NCBI GenBank assembly: GCA_021777055.1
Contig: JAIQZO010000102.1
Coordinates: 1 to 64,000, forward strand
Reading direction: 5' to 3'
Length of the DNA: 64,000 nucleotides
Origin: Candidatus Anammoxibacter sp.
Lineage (GTDB): Bacteria; Planctomycetota; Brocadiia; Brocadiales; Anammoxibacteraceae
Shown: positions 39,733 to 51,036 of the stretch, one piece after another
How the letters are laid out: every line of letters starts with the position of its first letter
Numbering within the stretch: position 1 is the stretch's first letter
Position numbers and translations under genes: made by a program
Notes under the pieces: model-generated
Databases searched by the model: none
The model's input: only the letters and a program-made list of their open reading frames with translations
What the model was told of the DNA's origin: nothing

Positions 39733-41747
39733 CTACTTCACCTCAACAAACATTCCCCAGGCTAGTCCCGTATCATATGTCTTTTTGTTAAACTCAAACT
39801 GACCCCTGTCATTAGGCACTGCCCATGCTGCCCAGTCTCTACCTTTTCTGGCTGCCGTTATAGTGATTTCAAGTACTCCATTCTCGTCAGTTACACTTCT
39901 TGCCGGTTCAATCTTAATTGCAGACCAAAACCCTTTTCTTAGCAGTGATGATACTTCAATTCTTTTGCCGGGTTCATGATTAGTGAGTTTTAATGTACAA
40001 TTCTCACTATCGCCCAATTTCATATTTAGTTTCTCTAATTCAAGAAATGGACCACGTTTCATGCTATTCTCACAATTAAAGGTGAATGATTTACCTGATT
40101 GTGGTGTAATATTTATTAGATCATTTCTTGTAAGACTATCAGATCCAGGTGAATTTGAGACAGTTAATGTTACAGTAAACATCCCCTCTACCCGATAGGT
40201 ATGTGCTGCATTCTGCTCTATGCTAGCACTACCATCACCGAACTCCCATAACCATCCTGTGGGATCTCCTGTTGATAAATCAGTAAATTGCACATCCAGA
40301 GGCGGTGGTCCCAAGGTCTGGTCTGCAATAAAATTGGCAATTGGTACAGTTCCCACCGGAGGTAAGGTAGTTGTTATGAAACCATCTTTTCTTTCAGTGT
40401 TTGAATTGCCTTCAAAACTTACGGTTAATGACACATCAAAGCTTCCCTCGGCAAGATATGTATGAGTTGGGTTTTGTTCGCTACTGGTGCTACCATCGCC
40501 AAAATCCCATAACCATGTATCAATAGTCCCTATTGATTGATCGGTAAAATTTACAGTTAATGGCACTGTCCCTGTTTGCTTATCAGACGTAAAATCAGCG
40601 AAGAGTGTTACAAGATGAACCTTGCGAATACGGTCGTTAAAATTGTCAGCGATGAATATATTACCTGAACTATCCACAAAAACGCAACGCGGATCATTTA
40701 ATGCAGTAGCTGTAGCAGTCACACCATCACCGCTAAAACCGGTGGTATCATTCCCAGCAACAGTGCTTATCATCCCTGTTGCCCTATCTACCTTGCGAAT
40801 ACGATTGTTCTCAGCAAAAAATATATTACCTAAACTATCTACAAAGACTCCAGTCAGATCACCTAATGCCGCGGTAGTCGCAGGCACACCATCATCGCTA
40901 AAACCACCCGCCCCATTTCCAGCTACAGTGCTAATAATCCCTGTTATCCCATCCACCTTGCGAATGCGATTATTACCACTGTCTGAAATAAATATATTAC
41001 CTAAACTATCTACAAAGACTCCATATGGTTGATTTAAGGATGTTTCAGTCGCAGTCACACCATCGCCCCTAAATCCAACCGCCTCATTCCCAGCCACAGT
41101 GCTTATAACCCCTGTTATCCCATCCACCTTGCGAATACGGTTGTTATTTATATCCGCAATAAATATATTACCTGAACTATCTACAGATAAACAAGATGGG
41201 CGATTTAGTTGCGCTTCCGTTGCCTGACCACCATCACCGCTAAATCCAAACTTCCCATTCCCCGCCACAGTGTTTATAATTCCTGTTATCCCATCCACCT
41301 TGCGAATGCGACTATTACCAATATCAACAAAAAATATATTCCCTGGACTATCTACAATGACTCCAGTTGGAAAGTTTATGAATGCGTCAGTCGCAAGCCC
41401 ACTGTCTCCAATTGCACTCCCAGGGGCTGGAAGCGGCGATGAAACCGGAATCGGTAATCCATTCCCCACAACAGTACTTATGATCCCTGTTACCGTGTCC
41501 ACCTTGCGGATACGATGATTGTCAGTGTCCGCGCGATAAATATATTACCTGAACTATCTACAGATAAACAAGATGGGCGATTTAGTTGCGCTTCCGTTGC
41601 CTGACCACCATCACCACTAAATCCCCTTATTCCATTTCCTGCCAGGGTAGTAATGATTCCTTCAGCGTGAACAGGTAGAGCTATTACCGCATAAAATGTA
41701 ACAATAAATAAGATAAACAACAATGCGCGTTTTACAATAATCGTCAT
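39733..41747 (-). pseudogene. secreted NHL-repeat/PKD protein, frameshifted near the N-terminus
   Basis: ORFs 41490..41747 (signal peptide + first NHL) and 39733..41502 are one gene broken by an extra CG dinucleotide near 41530-41535. Confidence 0.8.
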
Positions 41748-41818
41748 AATGTATCCTTTTCTTGAGTATCTATATTATTTAATTTATGATAAATCAACAA
41801 TTATGTTTATAGACAGTA

Positions 41819-44800
41819 TTATTCCACTTGCACAAACATACCCCAGGCAAGCCCAGTATCATATGTCTTTTTGTTAAACTCAAACTGTCCTCTGTCAGTG
41901 GGCACTGCCCATGCAGCCCAGTCGCTACCTTTTCGGATTGCAGTTATCGTGATCTCTAGTTCTCCATTTTCGTCAGTTATGCTCCTTGCCGGTTCAATCA
42001 TAATTGCCGACCGAAACCCTTTTCTGAGCACTGATGATACTTCAACCCTCTTGCCGGGTTCATGATTAGTTAGTTTTAATGTACAATTTTCACTATCTCC
42101 CAATTTCATAGTTAGTTTCTCTAATTCAAGAAAGGGACCACGTTTCATACTATTCTCACAATTAAAGGTGAATGATTTACCTGATTGTGGCGTAATATTT
42201 ATTAGGTTATTGCTTGTAAGACTATCTGATCCTAATGCATTTGTAACAGTTAATGTTACAGTAAACATCCCTTCTACACGGTAGGTATGTGTTGGGTTTT
42301 GTTCTATACTCGCACTACCATCACCAAAATCCCATAACCATCCTGTGGGAGCTCCTGTTGATAAATCAGTAAATTGTACTTCTAGAGGCGGTGGACCCAG
42401 TGTCTGGTCCGCAATAAAATTGGCAATTGGTACAGTTCCTGGTGACGATAAAGCAGTAATGAACCTCTCTTTTATTTCAGTATCTGAATTACCGTCAAAA
42501 CTTACAGTTAAAGAGACGTCAAAGCTTCCCTCGTTAATATATGTATGAGTTGGATTTTGTTCAGCACTAGTGCTACCATCACCAAAATCCCATAACCATG
42601 TGTCAATAGTTCCTATAGATTGATCAGCAAAATTAACAGTTAATGGCACAGTTCCAGTTCCCTTGTCAGATCTAAATGCAGCTACTGGAGCTGGTATTGG
42701 ACCACTTGCTGTTATAAATTCCAATTTAGTCTCAGTATCTGACCCGCCCAAACCTGTCACAGTTAAGGACACCGTAAAAATTCCTAATGTATTGTAAGTA
42801 TGAGAAGGATTCTGCTCCGTACTTGTATTACCGTCTCCAAACTCCCATGACCATCCTGTTATATCTCCAGTTGACTTATCTGTGAAACTTACGGTTAATG
42901 GTACCGTTCCTGCCTGCTTGTCAGATGTAAATACCGCTACCGGTGCTGGTATTTGATCACTTACTATTATAAATTCCGATTTAGTCTCAGTATCTGAACC
43001 GCCCAAACCTGTCACAGTTAAGGACACCGTAAAACTTCCGGATGTATTGTAAGTGTGGGAAGGATTCTGCGCTGTACTTGTATTGCCGTCTCCAAAGTCC
43101 CAAAACCATTCTGTTATTTCTCCTATTGACTGGTCCATAAAGCTTACAGTTAATGGGACAGTTCCTGTTGTCTTGTCAGATGTAAATGCCGCCACTGGCG
43201 CTGGTATTGAATCACTTACTGTAATAAATGCTGTTTTAGTCTTTGTATCCGATCCGCCAAAACCTGTTACGGTCAAGGATACCGTAAAACTTCCTAATGT
43301 ATTATAAGTGTGAGAAGGATTCTGCTCTGTACTTGTATTGCCATCTCCAAAGTCCCATGACCATTCAGTAATATCTCCAGTTGACTTATCTGTGAAACTT
43401 ACGGTTAATGGCAATGTTCCTGTTGTTTTGTCGGATGTTAATGCGGCTAATGGTAGGGCTGAATGAACCTTGTAGACGAAAAGGTTCGTACCAATAAATA
43501 TATTATCCGAAATATCTACATAGACGCCGCGTGGATTATCTAACTCCGCATCAGTCGCAAGTACTCCACCACCACTTGAACTAACTGTAACACTCCCCCC
43601 CCCGGCCACTGTGCTTATTATGCCTGTCTCCACATCTACCTTGCGGATGCGGTTGTGGTTACGGTCAGCAATAAATATATTACCAGAGATATCCACAAAG
43701 ACTGCTAGCGGTTGAGATAATACTGCTTCAGTCGCAAGTATGCCATCACCAGTAGAAATATCCGTTCCGCCCCCTGCAACGGTGCTTATGATGCCGGTCT
43801 CTACATCTACCTTGCGAATGTTGTTGTTTGTTCTGTCCGCAATAAATATATTACCAGAGGTATCAACAGCAACACCGGACGGGCGGAGTAATTCCGAGTC
43901 AGTCGCGAGGCCTCCATCATCATTAGAATCCTTTGTCCCACCACCAGCGACTGTGCTTATGATGCCGGTCTCTACATCTACCTTGCGGATGCGGTCGAAT
44001 GTTGCAATAAATAAATTATCGGAACTATCCACAAAGATTGACCGTGGACCACTTATGGTCGCATCTGTAGCAAGTCCTCCATCTCCAGCAAAGCGCCCCT
44101 CCCCATTACCAGTCACAGTGCTGATGGTACAGGTCTCTACATCTACCGTACGAACGCGTGAGTTCCCAAAGTCCGCAATAAATATATTACCTGTGCTATC
44201 CATTGCGATTGACGTAGGATTGGATAATGACGCATCAGTTGCGAGTCCGCCATCTCCACGAAATCCGCCTATCCCATCCCCCGCCACAATGGAAATCATA
44301 TTAGTAGTTGCGTCGTTTACTGTAATAAAATCCGTTTTAGTCTCAGTATCTGACCCTCCCAAACCTGTTACTGTCAAGGAAACCGTAAAAATTCCTAATG
44401 TATTGTAAGTATGAGAAGGATTCTGCTCCGTACTTGTATTACCGTCTCCAAAGTCCCATAACCATGAAGTTATATCTCCTGTCGACTGATCTGTATAACT
44501 TACTGTTAATGGCACTTTCCCTGTTGTCTTGTCTGATATAAAGGTCGCAACTGGGACTGGTATTTGATCACTCGCTATAATAAATTCCGTTTTAGCCTCA
44601 GTATCTGACCCTTCCAAACCTGTTACTGTTAATGATACCGTAAAACTTCCTGATGTATTGTAAGTGTGAGAAGGATTCTGCTCTACACTTGTATTTCCGT
44701 CTCCAAAATCCCACGACCATTCACTAATGCCGCCAGTTGACTTATCTGCGAAATTTATGGTTAATGGCACAGTTCCAGTTGTCTTGTCAGATGTAAATGA

Positions 44801-45916
44801 GGCGAAAAGTGGTGTAGGCTGAACCTTGCGAATGCGGTGGTTACCTCTCCCAGCAATAAATATATTACCTATGCTATCAACAAAGACTCCTGTCGGCTGA
44901 TCTAATGCCGCAGAGGTAGCAGGCCCATCATCGCCACTAAAACCAATTGTCCCATTCCCCGCAACTGTGCTTATAATACCTGTTGTCCCATCCACTTTGC
45001 GTATACGGGTATTATCACTATCAGCAATAAATATATTACCTGTGATATCAACAAAAACATCTCGTGGATTATTTAATGCTGCAGCTGTCGCAGACACACC
45101 ATCACCGCTAAAACCAATTGTTCCGTTCCCCGCAACTGTGCTTATAATCCCAGTTGTTCCATCCACTTTGCGAATGCGGTGATTACCAGTGTCCGCAACA
45201 AATATATTGCCTGAAATATCTACAAAGATGCCAACCGGCTGCTTTAAAGTAGCGGCAGTAGCAGGACCATCATCGCTGCTAAAACCAATTGCACCATTCC
45301 CTGCCACAGTAATTATTATACCTGTCGTACCATTTACCTTGTGAATACGATGGCCAGATGAGAAGAAAATATTGCCAGAGTTATCAACAAATACGTCTTT
45401 TGGATTATCTATTGGTGCAGCAGTTGCAGACTCTCCATCATCGACAAAACGACTTTCCCCATTTCCCGCTACGGTGCTTATAATACCTGTTATTACGTCT
45501 ACCTTGCGAATGCGTCTGTTAGCGCTGTCAGCAATAAACATATTACCTGAGCTGTCAACAAAGACATCTCCCGGAGTATCTAATATTGCGTCAATCGCAA
45601 GGCCGCCATCTCCGCTAAAGCCACTTTCCTCCTTCCCCACAACTGTGCTTATGATCCCTGTCGTTCCATCTACTTTGCGGATGCGATGGTTGTCAGTGTC
45701 CGCGATAAATATATTACCTAAACTATCGACAAAGACATCTATTGGGCTATTTAATGACGTTTCAGTCGCAGGGACGCCATCACCACCGAATCCTGCTGTC
45801 TCATTACCAGCTACTGTTTTAATGATACCATCAGCACTAGTATTTAGAACGCCTATCTCATGAAATGCAACAACAAATAATATCAACAACAATGCAGGTT
45901 TTACAAGAATCTTCAT
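41819..45916 (-). CDS. large secreted NHL-repeat/multi-PKD protein (1365 aa)
   Basis: Signal peptide; NHL-like units (GDGVPATETSLNSPIDVFVDSLGNIFIADTDNHRIRKVDGTTGIISTVAGNG); multiple PKD units (WDFGDGNTSTEQNPSHTYNTLGSFTVSLTV). Confidence 0.93.
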   Translation of the reverse strand: MKILVKPALLLILFVVAFHEIGVLNTSADGIIKTVAGNETAGFGGDGVPATETSLNSPIDVFVDSLGNIFIADTDNHRIRKVDGTTGIISTVVGKEESGFSGDGGLAIDAILDTPGDVFVDSSGNMFIADSANRRIRKVDVITGIISTVAGNGESRFVDDGESATAAPIDNPKDVFVDNSGNIFFSSGHRIHKVNGTTGIIITVAGNGAIGFSSDDGPATAATLKQPVGIFVDISGNIFVADTGNHRIRKVDGTTGIISTVAGNGTIGFSGDGVSATAAALNNPRDVFVDITGNIFIADSDNTRIRKVDGTTGIISTVAGNGTIGFSGDDGPATSAALDQPTGVFVDSIGNIFIAGRGNHRIRKVQPTPLFASFTSDKTTGTVPLTINFADKSTGGISEWSWDFGDGNTSVEQNPSHTYNTSGSFTVSLTVTGLEGSDTEAKTEFIIASDQIPVPVATFISDKTTGKVPLTVSYTDQSTGDITSWLWDFGDGNTSTEQNPSHTYNTLGIFTVSLTVTGLGGSDTETKTDFITVNDATTNMISIVAGDGIGGFRGDGGLATDASLSNPTSIAMDSTGNIFIADFGNSRVRTVDVETCTISTVTGNGEGRFAGDGGLATDATISGPRSIFVDSSDNLFIATFDRIRKVDVETGIISTVAGGGTKDSNDDGGLATDSELLRPSGVAVDTSGNIFIADRTNNNIRKVDVETGIISTVAGGGTDISTGDGILATEAVLSQPLAVFVDISGNIFIADRNHNRIRKVDVETGIISTVAGGGSVTVSSSGGGVLATDAELDNPRGVYVDISDNIFIGTNLFVYKVHSALPLAALTSDKTTGTLPLTVSFTDKSTGDITEWSWDFGDGNTSTEQNPSHTYNTLGSFTVSLTVTGFGGSDTKTKTAFITVSDSIPAPVAAFTSDKTTGTVPLTVSFMDQSIGEITEWFWDFGDGNTSTAQNPSHTYNTSGSFTVSLTVTGLGGSDTETKSEFIIVSDQIPAPVAVFTSDKQAGTVPLTVSFTDKSTGDITGWSWEFGDGNTSTEQNPSHTYNTLGIFTVSLTVTGLGGSDTETKLEFITASGPIPAPVAAFRSDKGTGTVPLTVNFADQSIGTIDTWLWDFGDGSTSAEQNPTHTYINEGSFDVSLTVSFDGNSDTEIKERFITALSSPGTVPIANFIADQTLGPPPLEVQFTDLSTGAPTGWLWDFGDGSASIEQNPTHTYRVEGMFTVTLTVTNALGSDSLTSNNLINITPQSGKSFTFNCENSMKRGPFLELEKLTMKLGDSENCTLKLTNHEPGKRVEVSSVLRKGFRSAIMIEPARSITDENGELEITITAIRKGSDWAAWAVPTDRGQFEFNKKTYDTGLAWGMFVQVE

Positions 45917-46296
45917 AACGTCACTCCCTCACATGTAAAGAAAGATAGAGTTCTGTTGCAACTTATTATCTAAATCAACTATTGATTATGATATTGTTTA
46001 AGAAAAGAGCTTTCCTTTGTAATAGAAAGAAGACTTTTTGATATTGTGCATCTTTTTATAATTGTTATAAACGATAAGAAATCAGAGGATTCGCCTATGG
46101 TAATTTATCGGCAATCTAAATGGGTTAGTTATAACAAAAAGGATATGGTTTGTCTATTAGGGGTTTCCCTGTCTTCATTGTAAGGAAATCCCTTACAAGC
46201 CCATTTTATCTTTAAAGAATTCGAGATAAGAAACAGTTGGAACATTTGGGGAAGCGAATTTGTTGTTGATAGTTAGAAGCATCAACACAATTGTTT

Positions 46297-46465
46297 AAGG
46301 TTCAGAGGTTCAGGGTTAAACGGTTCAAAGGTTTATCGAAAATACATTTACTATGCAATGACCATGTTGAGCTGTTATTTAAGGTTCAGAGGTTCAGGGT
46401 TGAAGGGTTCAAAGGTATATTGAAAACACATTTACTATGCGATGACCATTTTGAGCTATTAATTG
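46297..46465. repeat. two-copy ~84-bp direct repeat containing an 8-bp-period GGTTCAGA array
   Basis: aaggttcagaggttcagggtt-aa-ggttcaaaggt-tat-gaaaa-acatttactatgc-atgaccat-ttgagct at 46297 and 46381. Confidence 0.9.
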
Positions 46466-46696
46466 ATAATTTCTAAAATGAAAGTATTTTCAGAATACTG
46501 AATACTGGGCGCTTTTGATGTAAAAGTGTTATTTCTTAACGCAAAGTAACATTTACGCTAAATAAAGATAAAATAACTGATACTATGATGTTAATCAGTT
46601 CTAGGTAGGGTTTTGGTACTGCATCTACTTAAAAAGAATTTGCATAAACATATTTGATAAAAGGCACTGAACCATAAAAATATATTTGTGAATATC

Positions 46697-46918
46697 TTAT
46701 TTCCTTCCAAATAGCCACAATATGAATGAAATAATGATACTGATAACAATACATGTTGTAATAGGAAAATAAAACCCGAAGTTTTTCTTTTGTATCGCAA
46801 TATCACCGGGAAGCCTTCCTACAAAGGGTATTTTACTACCAAACATAAACAACAATCCAATTAGTACGGTAATTATGCCAATGACTATAAGAATCTTCCC
46901 AAAAGAACCTAATTCCAC
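46697..46918 (-). CDS. DUF2905 membrane protein
   Basis: GKILIVIGIITVLIGLLFMFGSKIPFVGRLPGDIAIQKKNFGFYFPITTCI. Confidence 0.9.
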   Translation of the reverse strand: MELGSFGKILIVIGIITVLIGLLFMFGSKIPFVGRLPGDIAIQKKNFGFYFPITTCIVISIIISFILWLFGRK

Positions 46919-46954
46919 CTTTTAGATCTCCTTCCTCAAAAGAACAGGTTATTA

Positions 46955-48826
46955 TCACCTATCTGTAAACAGTCTACCTTCCGTCTTTAACCAGGAAACT
47001 TCATACGGTGCAAGAGAGAGAGAAAGCATCCCAGCAGAAATAAAAAAGGTATTCCCACCCAGAATATCAAACCAGGATTCTGCCTTTATTCTTATCATCT
47101 CTTGACCTATTTCTATATTCTGATAACGGTTTGTCACATTAGTTAAGGCTAAGATATGTTCCATTCCGTCAACCGAACTGCGGATCAATGCAAATATGGA
47201 ATCACTAACATTAATTACATTTTGGCCTGCATTGGGATGAAAAGCTTTCTCTTTTTTTCGTTTTACTAAGATTTCTCCAAACTTTTTTGCAACCTTATGG
47301 CTAGTACTATGAGAATTATTTAAGGCTTTTATCAATATATCTTCATCAAGAATCTTCCTATTGATGCTGCGAGTCTGATGCTCATCCAATACCGCATCTG
47401 CGTCATTCTTGGATCCGAGAAGGCTATTCAAATATATCCCAGGCACACCCCGCATCACTAAAGCTATAGCCCGTGAAGCCATAAATCGGTTAATCTGCAG
47501 ATCATCAGTTTCATCCGTATCATCGCGATTCATTGCACTAAACCATGTTATGTTAATTTCGTATGGAGTTACCGTTCCGTCTCCTTTATCGTTATATGAG
47601 ATAAACCCTCCATGCTCCAAGGCCCTAAGTGTCATAAGATCAATCTCTTCTTTACTTAAAATGTTCTTAACCGGCATTAATCCCACACCATCGTGTGAAT
47701 CAAGAAAATTAAAATATGTTGCGGTATCTGAAACATGTTCTAACGCCGAAGCCCATTTTGTTAGATGAGTTGTACTACCTGTTTGAAACGTATGCAGTAC
47801 AAGGGGAGGAAGTGCAAAGTTATATATCATTTGAGCCTCATTATTACCATTTCCAAAGTACTTTATATTATCTTCATGAGCAATATTAGCTTCTGCAATC
47901 AAGGCTACATGAGGAGCAACCGCATTAAGGATAATTCTAAATAGTTCAATAATGGCATGTGTCTCCTTCAGGGTAGCGCAACTGGTACCCAATTCCATCC
48001 ACAAATAGGTTATCGCATCAAGACGAACAATGTCTGCCCCCCTTCTCACATACGTTAACAGAACTTCTATTATTTTTAGCAATACTTTAGGGTTTTTGTA
48101 ATTGAGATCTACCTGGTCACTACTAAACGTGGACCAAACCCATTTTTTGCCATGCAGGGTATCAAATTCAGTCAAAAGTTCTGTGGTGCGTGGACGAACT
48201 ATTAATTTAAGATAATCTTCTGATATGGCATCTTTAGTTGAAAAGACATGGAAAAAGTCCTGATATTCAGGATTCCCATTCAGAAATTCCTGAAACCATC
48301 GGCTTTTTGATGAGACATGATTAAAGACACCGTCAAACATCAGTTTAAAATCAGACGTAAGACTTTCAATATCCTCCCATTTCCCAATCCTTGGTTCAAC
48401 CTCCTCGAAGTCAACGACAGCAAAACCACGATCAGAGGAGTTTGGAAAAAATGGCAGAATATGCAACGTATTGATTGCACCTTTAAGATGTCTTCTACAG
48501 AAACGGGAAAGAGTCTCAAGAGGCGAGCCGGTTTTACTTTGAATAAAGTCACCATATGTAATTAGAACTATGTCATTTTCCGTAAACCTTTGTGATGGGT
48601 CAAACCCTTTCTCCCACTCTATCATCTTAGGAGATTTATAAGCGTAATATACCTGCATAATTCGTTCAAATTCATCATAACTTTGCATTGCCTTTTCAAC
48701 CCCGTAAAGAAATGCTAATTTCTCATGTATCTTCTCCCTGCATTCATGTGTAAGTTCAAACACCTTCCGTTTAAAGTCCGGTTCAAGGAGATGGAACTTT
48801 GACATGTCAATATCTGTATTAGCCAT
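46955..48826 (-). CDS. GH13 sugar phosphorylase (sucrose/glucosylglycerate phosphorylase-like)
   Basis: ILPFFPNSSDRGFAVVDF; FDGVFNHVSSKSRWFQEFL; DIVRLDAITYLWMELGTSC; YFNFLDSHDGVGLMP. Confidence 0.9.
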   Translation of the reverse strand: MANTDIDMSKFHLLEPDFKRKVFELTHECREKIHEKLAFLYGVEKAMQSYDEFERIMQVYYAYKSPKMIEWEKGFDPSQRFTENDIVLITYGDFIQSKTGSPLETLSRFCRRHLKGAINTLHILPFFPNSSDRGFAVVDFEEVEPRIGKWEDIESLTSDFKLMFDGVFNHVSSKSRWFQEFLNGNPEYQDFFHVFSTKDAISEDYLKLIVRPRTTELLTEFDTLHGKKWVWSTFSSDQVDLNYKNPKVLLKIIEVLLTYVRRGADIVRLDAITYLWMELGTSCATLKETHAIIELFRIILNAVAPHVALIAEANIAHEDNIKYFGNGNNEAQMIYNFALPPLVLHTFQTGSTTHLTKWASALEHVSDTATYFNFLDSHDGVGLMPVKNILSKEEIDLMTLRALEHGGFISYNDKGDGTVTPYEINITWFSAMNRDDTDETDDLQINRFMASRAIALVMRGVPGIYLNSLLGSKNDADAVLDEHQTRSINRKILDEDILIKALNNSHSTSHKVAKKFGEILVKRKKEKAFHPNAGQNVINVSDSIFALIRSSVDGMEHILALTNVTNRYQNIEIGQEMIRIKAESWFDILGGNTFFISAGMLSLSLAPYEVSWLKTEGRLFTDR

Positions 48827-48945
48827 ATGATAATTTCAAACTGTTTTCAGATTAGGAATCTACAAGTAAAAATAATCCATTACTTCACCAGGGTAAAATA
48901 ATATAGAGTGAGAGCGGTGTATCATACTATTGACATGAGTTACAA

Positions 48946-49284
48946 TTAATAACTGTTAACTGCAGAAGAGACATCATCAAAAACCATTAAGACCTTATTC
49001 AAATGAGTAATCTCAAGAAGTTCCAAGACATATTTTTGCGGCGCAGCAACTCTTATATCTCCATTATTTAACTTAGTTATTGCAATACGTGAAACAAGTG
49101 CACCTAACCCGCTTGAATCCATAAACTTTGTCCTACTAAGGTCTATGACCAGTCTATATTTTTCTTGATCCACTAACTCACTTATCTTTGCCTTAAAATC
49201 GGAAGCCACAACTGCATCTAAACGTTCTGGAGATTCAATCACTGAAACCTTTCCATCTAATTCATCTTTTATTATAAATTCCAT
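48946..49284 (-). CDS. STAS-domain anti-sigma factor antagonist
   Basis: YRLVIDLSRTKFMDSSGLGALVSRI. Confidence 0.92.
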   Translation of the reverse strand: MEFIIKDELDGKVSVIESPERLDAVVASDFKAKISELVDQEKYRLVIDLSRTKFMDSSGLGALVSRIAITKLNNGDIRVAAPQKYVLELLEITHLNKVLMVFDDVSSAVNSY

Positions 49285-49298
49285 TTAATAGATGCTCC

Positions 49299-50474
49299 TT
49301 AATTAAACTTAATACCGATTATAGAGACATCGTCCTCAAATTCATCTTTTCCCCGGAATGTTTTAACATCCGCAATGAGTCTCGCAAATAAATCATCCAT
49401 TCCGAGGGATCGATTAGCAACTAGAAACTCCTGCGCTCGCCTCATACCATAGAGTATGTCAGCTTGTTCAGCAGAGAAACAGTCATTTATGCCATCGGAA
49501 AAAACTACAAATGAATCACCTTTATGAAGTTGAACGTGCTCTACCCCATCCCTGTTTATCGGAATACCAAGCCCTATGGGAGGCCCGCCACCCTTTAAAT
49601 AAAATGAATCGCCATTGGCCCGTATAATCAATGGGAAATTATGTCCAGCACGGTACATTGAAATCACACCGGATTCAATATTTAAGAACCCGTATAACAT
49701 GGTAAAAAAGCTTTCATGACTACGAATCACATTTTCTTCATTTAACAACGACGCAACTTCGTCAGGTGTATTTATCTTGTAACGGGGTCTACCGTTTAAA
49801 TTTACCTTAAGAAGTTCATAAGGGTATAAATCATTCCTCATCCGTTGATTAATGAGTAGGCTGAAAAAAGAGGAGAGTACACCGTGCCCCATAACATCCA
49901 CATGATAAAAACCTATATGTGAATCATCCAGCCAGAAAATATTATAAATATCTCCGGAGACATAAACACTTGGCAGGAAATATGACCCGAACTCAAGACC
50001 TGGAACAATTGGTAAATCGTTTAAAATAAGGCTTTTCTGCACTTCCCTTGCAGCTTCAAGATCCTTACGTATAACTTCGTTTTTCTTTAAAAGCGAGTGT
50101 TCCAGATTTAAAACCCTTATGCCAGAATCCACATGAGCTTTTAGCTCCTCTCTGTTAAAAGGTTTACTCAGATAATCATCAGCTCCGGCAGCTATTCCTT
50201 CAACAACATCTTCTTTTCTGTCACAGACAGTTAAAAGAATGATATAAACATACCCCCCTCGAATCTCTAACGATCTTATCTTACGGCAAAGAGTAATCCC
50301 GTCCATCTTTGGCATCATTCTATCGGTAACAATCAAATGAACGTCGTTTTTATATAAAATATCAAGTGCCTCCAAACCGTTACGGGCAATAAGCACCTCA
50401 TAGCCTTGATGCTCTAAACATACCTTTAAAAGGTGCAGAGATCTTTGGTCATCATCAACAGCAAGAACTTTCAT
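49299..50474 (-). CDS. receiver domain + PP2C/SpoIIE (RsbU-type) phosphatase
   Basis: VLAVDDDQRSLHLLKVCL..; GDIYNIFWLDDSHIGFYHVDVMGHGV; FVVFSDGINDCFSAE. Confidence 0.93.
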   Translation of the reverse strand: MKVLAVDDDQRSLHLLKVCLEHQGYEVLIARNGLEALDILYKNDVHLIVTDRMMPKMDGITLCRKIRSLEIRGGYVYIILLTVCDRKEDVVEGIAAGADDYLSKPFNREELKAHVDSGIRVLNLEHSLLKKNEVIRKDLEAAREVQKSLILNDLPIVPGLEFGSYFLPSVYVSGDIYNIFWLDDSHIGFYHVDVMGHGVLSSFFSLLINQRMRNDLYPYELLKVNLNGRPRYKINTPDEVASLLNEENVIRSHESFFTMLYGFLNIESGVISMYRAGHNFPLIIRANGDSFYLKGGGPPIGLGIPINRDGVEHVQLHKGDSFVVFSDGINDCFSAEQADILYGMRRAQEFLVANRSLGMDDLFARLIADVKTFRGKDEFEDDVSIIGIKFN

Positions 50475-50477
50475 AGT

Positions 50478-50912
50478 TTATTTCCCCTGCTCCTCATTTC
50501 CTAATTGAAAATACTTTGTCATTGAAAGAATATTCCAATTATTTTCTCTCTCATACTCAACCTTGTCCATCATCGCCTTTATTAAATAGATACCATAACC
50601 ACTCTCAGGATGTTTTTCAATTTCAGGGATCGGTACGTTATCTATATCATATCCAGGTCCTTGCTCTTTAAGATTGATAACCAACCTATCATCAAAAATA
50701 CAAAAAGAGATATTAACAGTTCTTGATGTGTAAGCATCACCAGAATGTTTAATAGCATTGACGCATGCTTCATTTACACAAAGTTCTACTGCATTTCTAA
50801 AATTACTATCTATTTTTATGTCCCCTATTGTTGCACAAGTTTCCCTGGCAAGACTAGTCACCATATGTAGATAGTCAATCCTTTTTGTAAATTTTAATGT
50901 GATTTCTTCCAT
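50478..50912 (-). CDS. RsbW-type serine-protein kinase/anti-sigma factor
   Basis: FRNAVELCVNEACVNAIKHSGD...KEQGPGYDIDNVP...GYGIYLIKAMMDKVEY. Confidence 0.9.
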   Translation of the reverse strand: MEEITLKFTKRIDYLHMVTSLARETCATIGDIKIDSNFRNAVELCVNEACVNAIKHSGDAYTSRTVNISFCIFDDRLVINLKEQGPGYDIDNVPIPEIEKHPESGYGIYLIKAMMDKVEYERENNWNILSMTKYFQLGNEEQGK

Positions 50913-51036
50913 TTTTTATCGGAAATATATCGTATCAATTCAGCGTATATTACACACCGCGTCAGCCCCCACCACCATCTTTCTATATGGGATTTAAGGG
51001 AATATTACTGAATTTCCCTGAAAAATTACAAAAATA

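Noticed and set aside
39983-45863. Many antisense plus-strand ORFs across the NHL/PKD genes
   Set aside because: They mirror the repetitive coding strand (recurrent SPLPATVLIIPV..TSTLRMR) and are by-products of codon-periodic repeats, not genes
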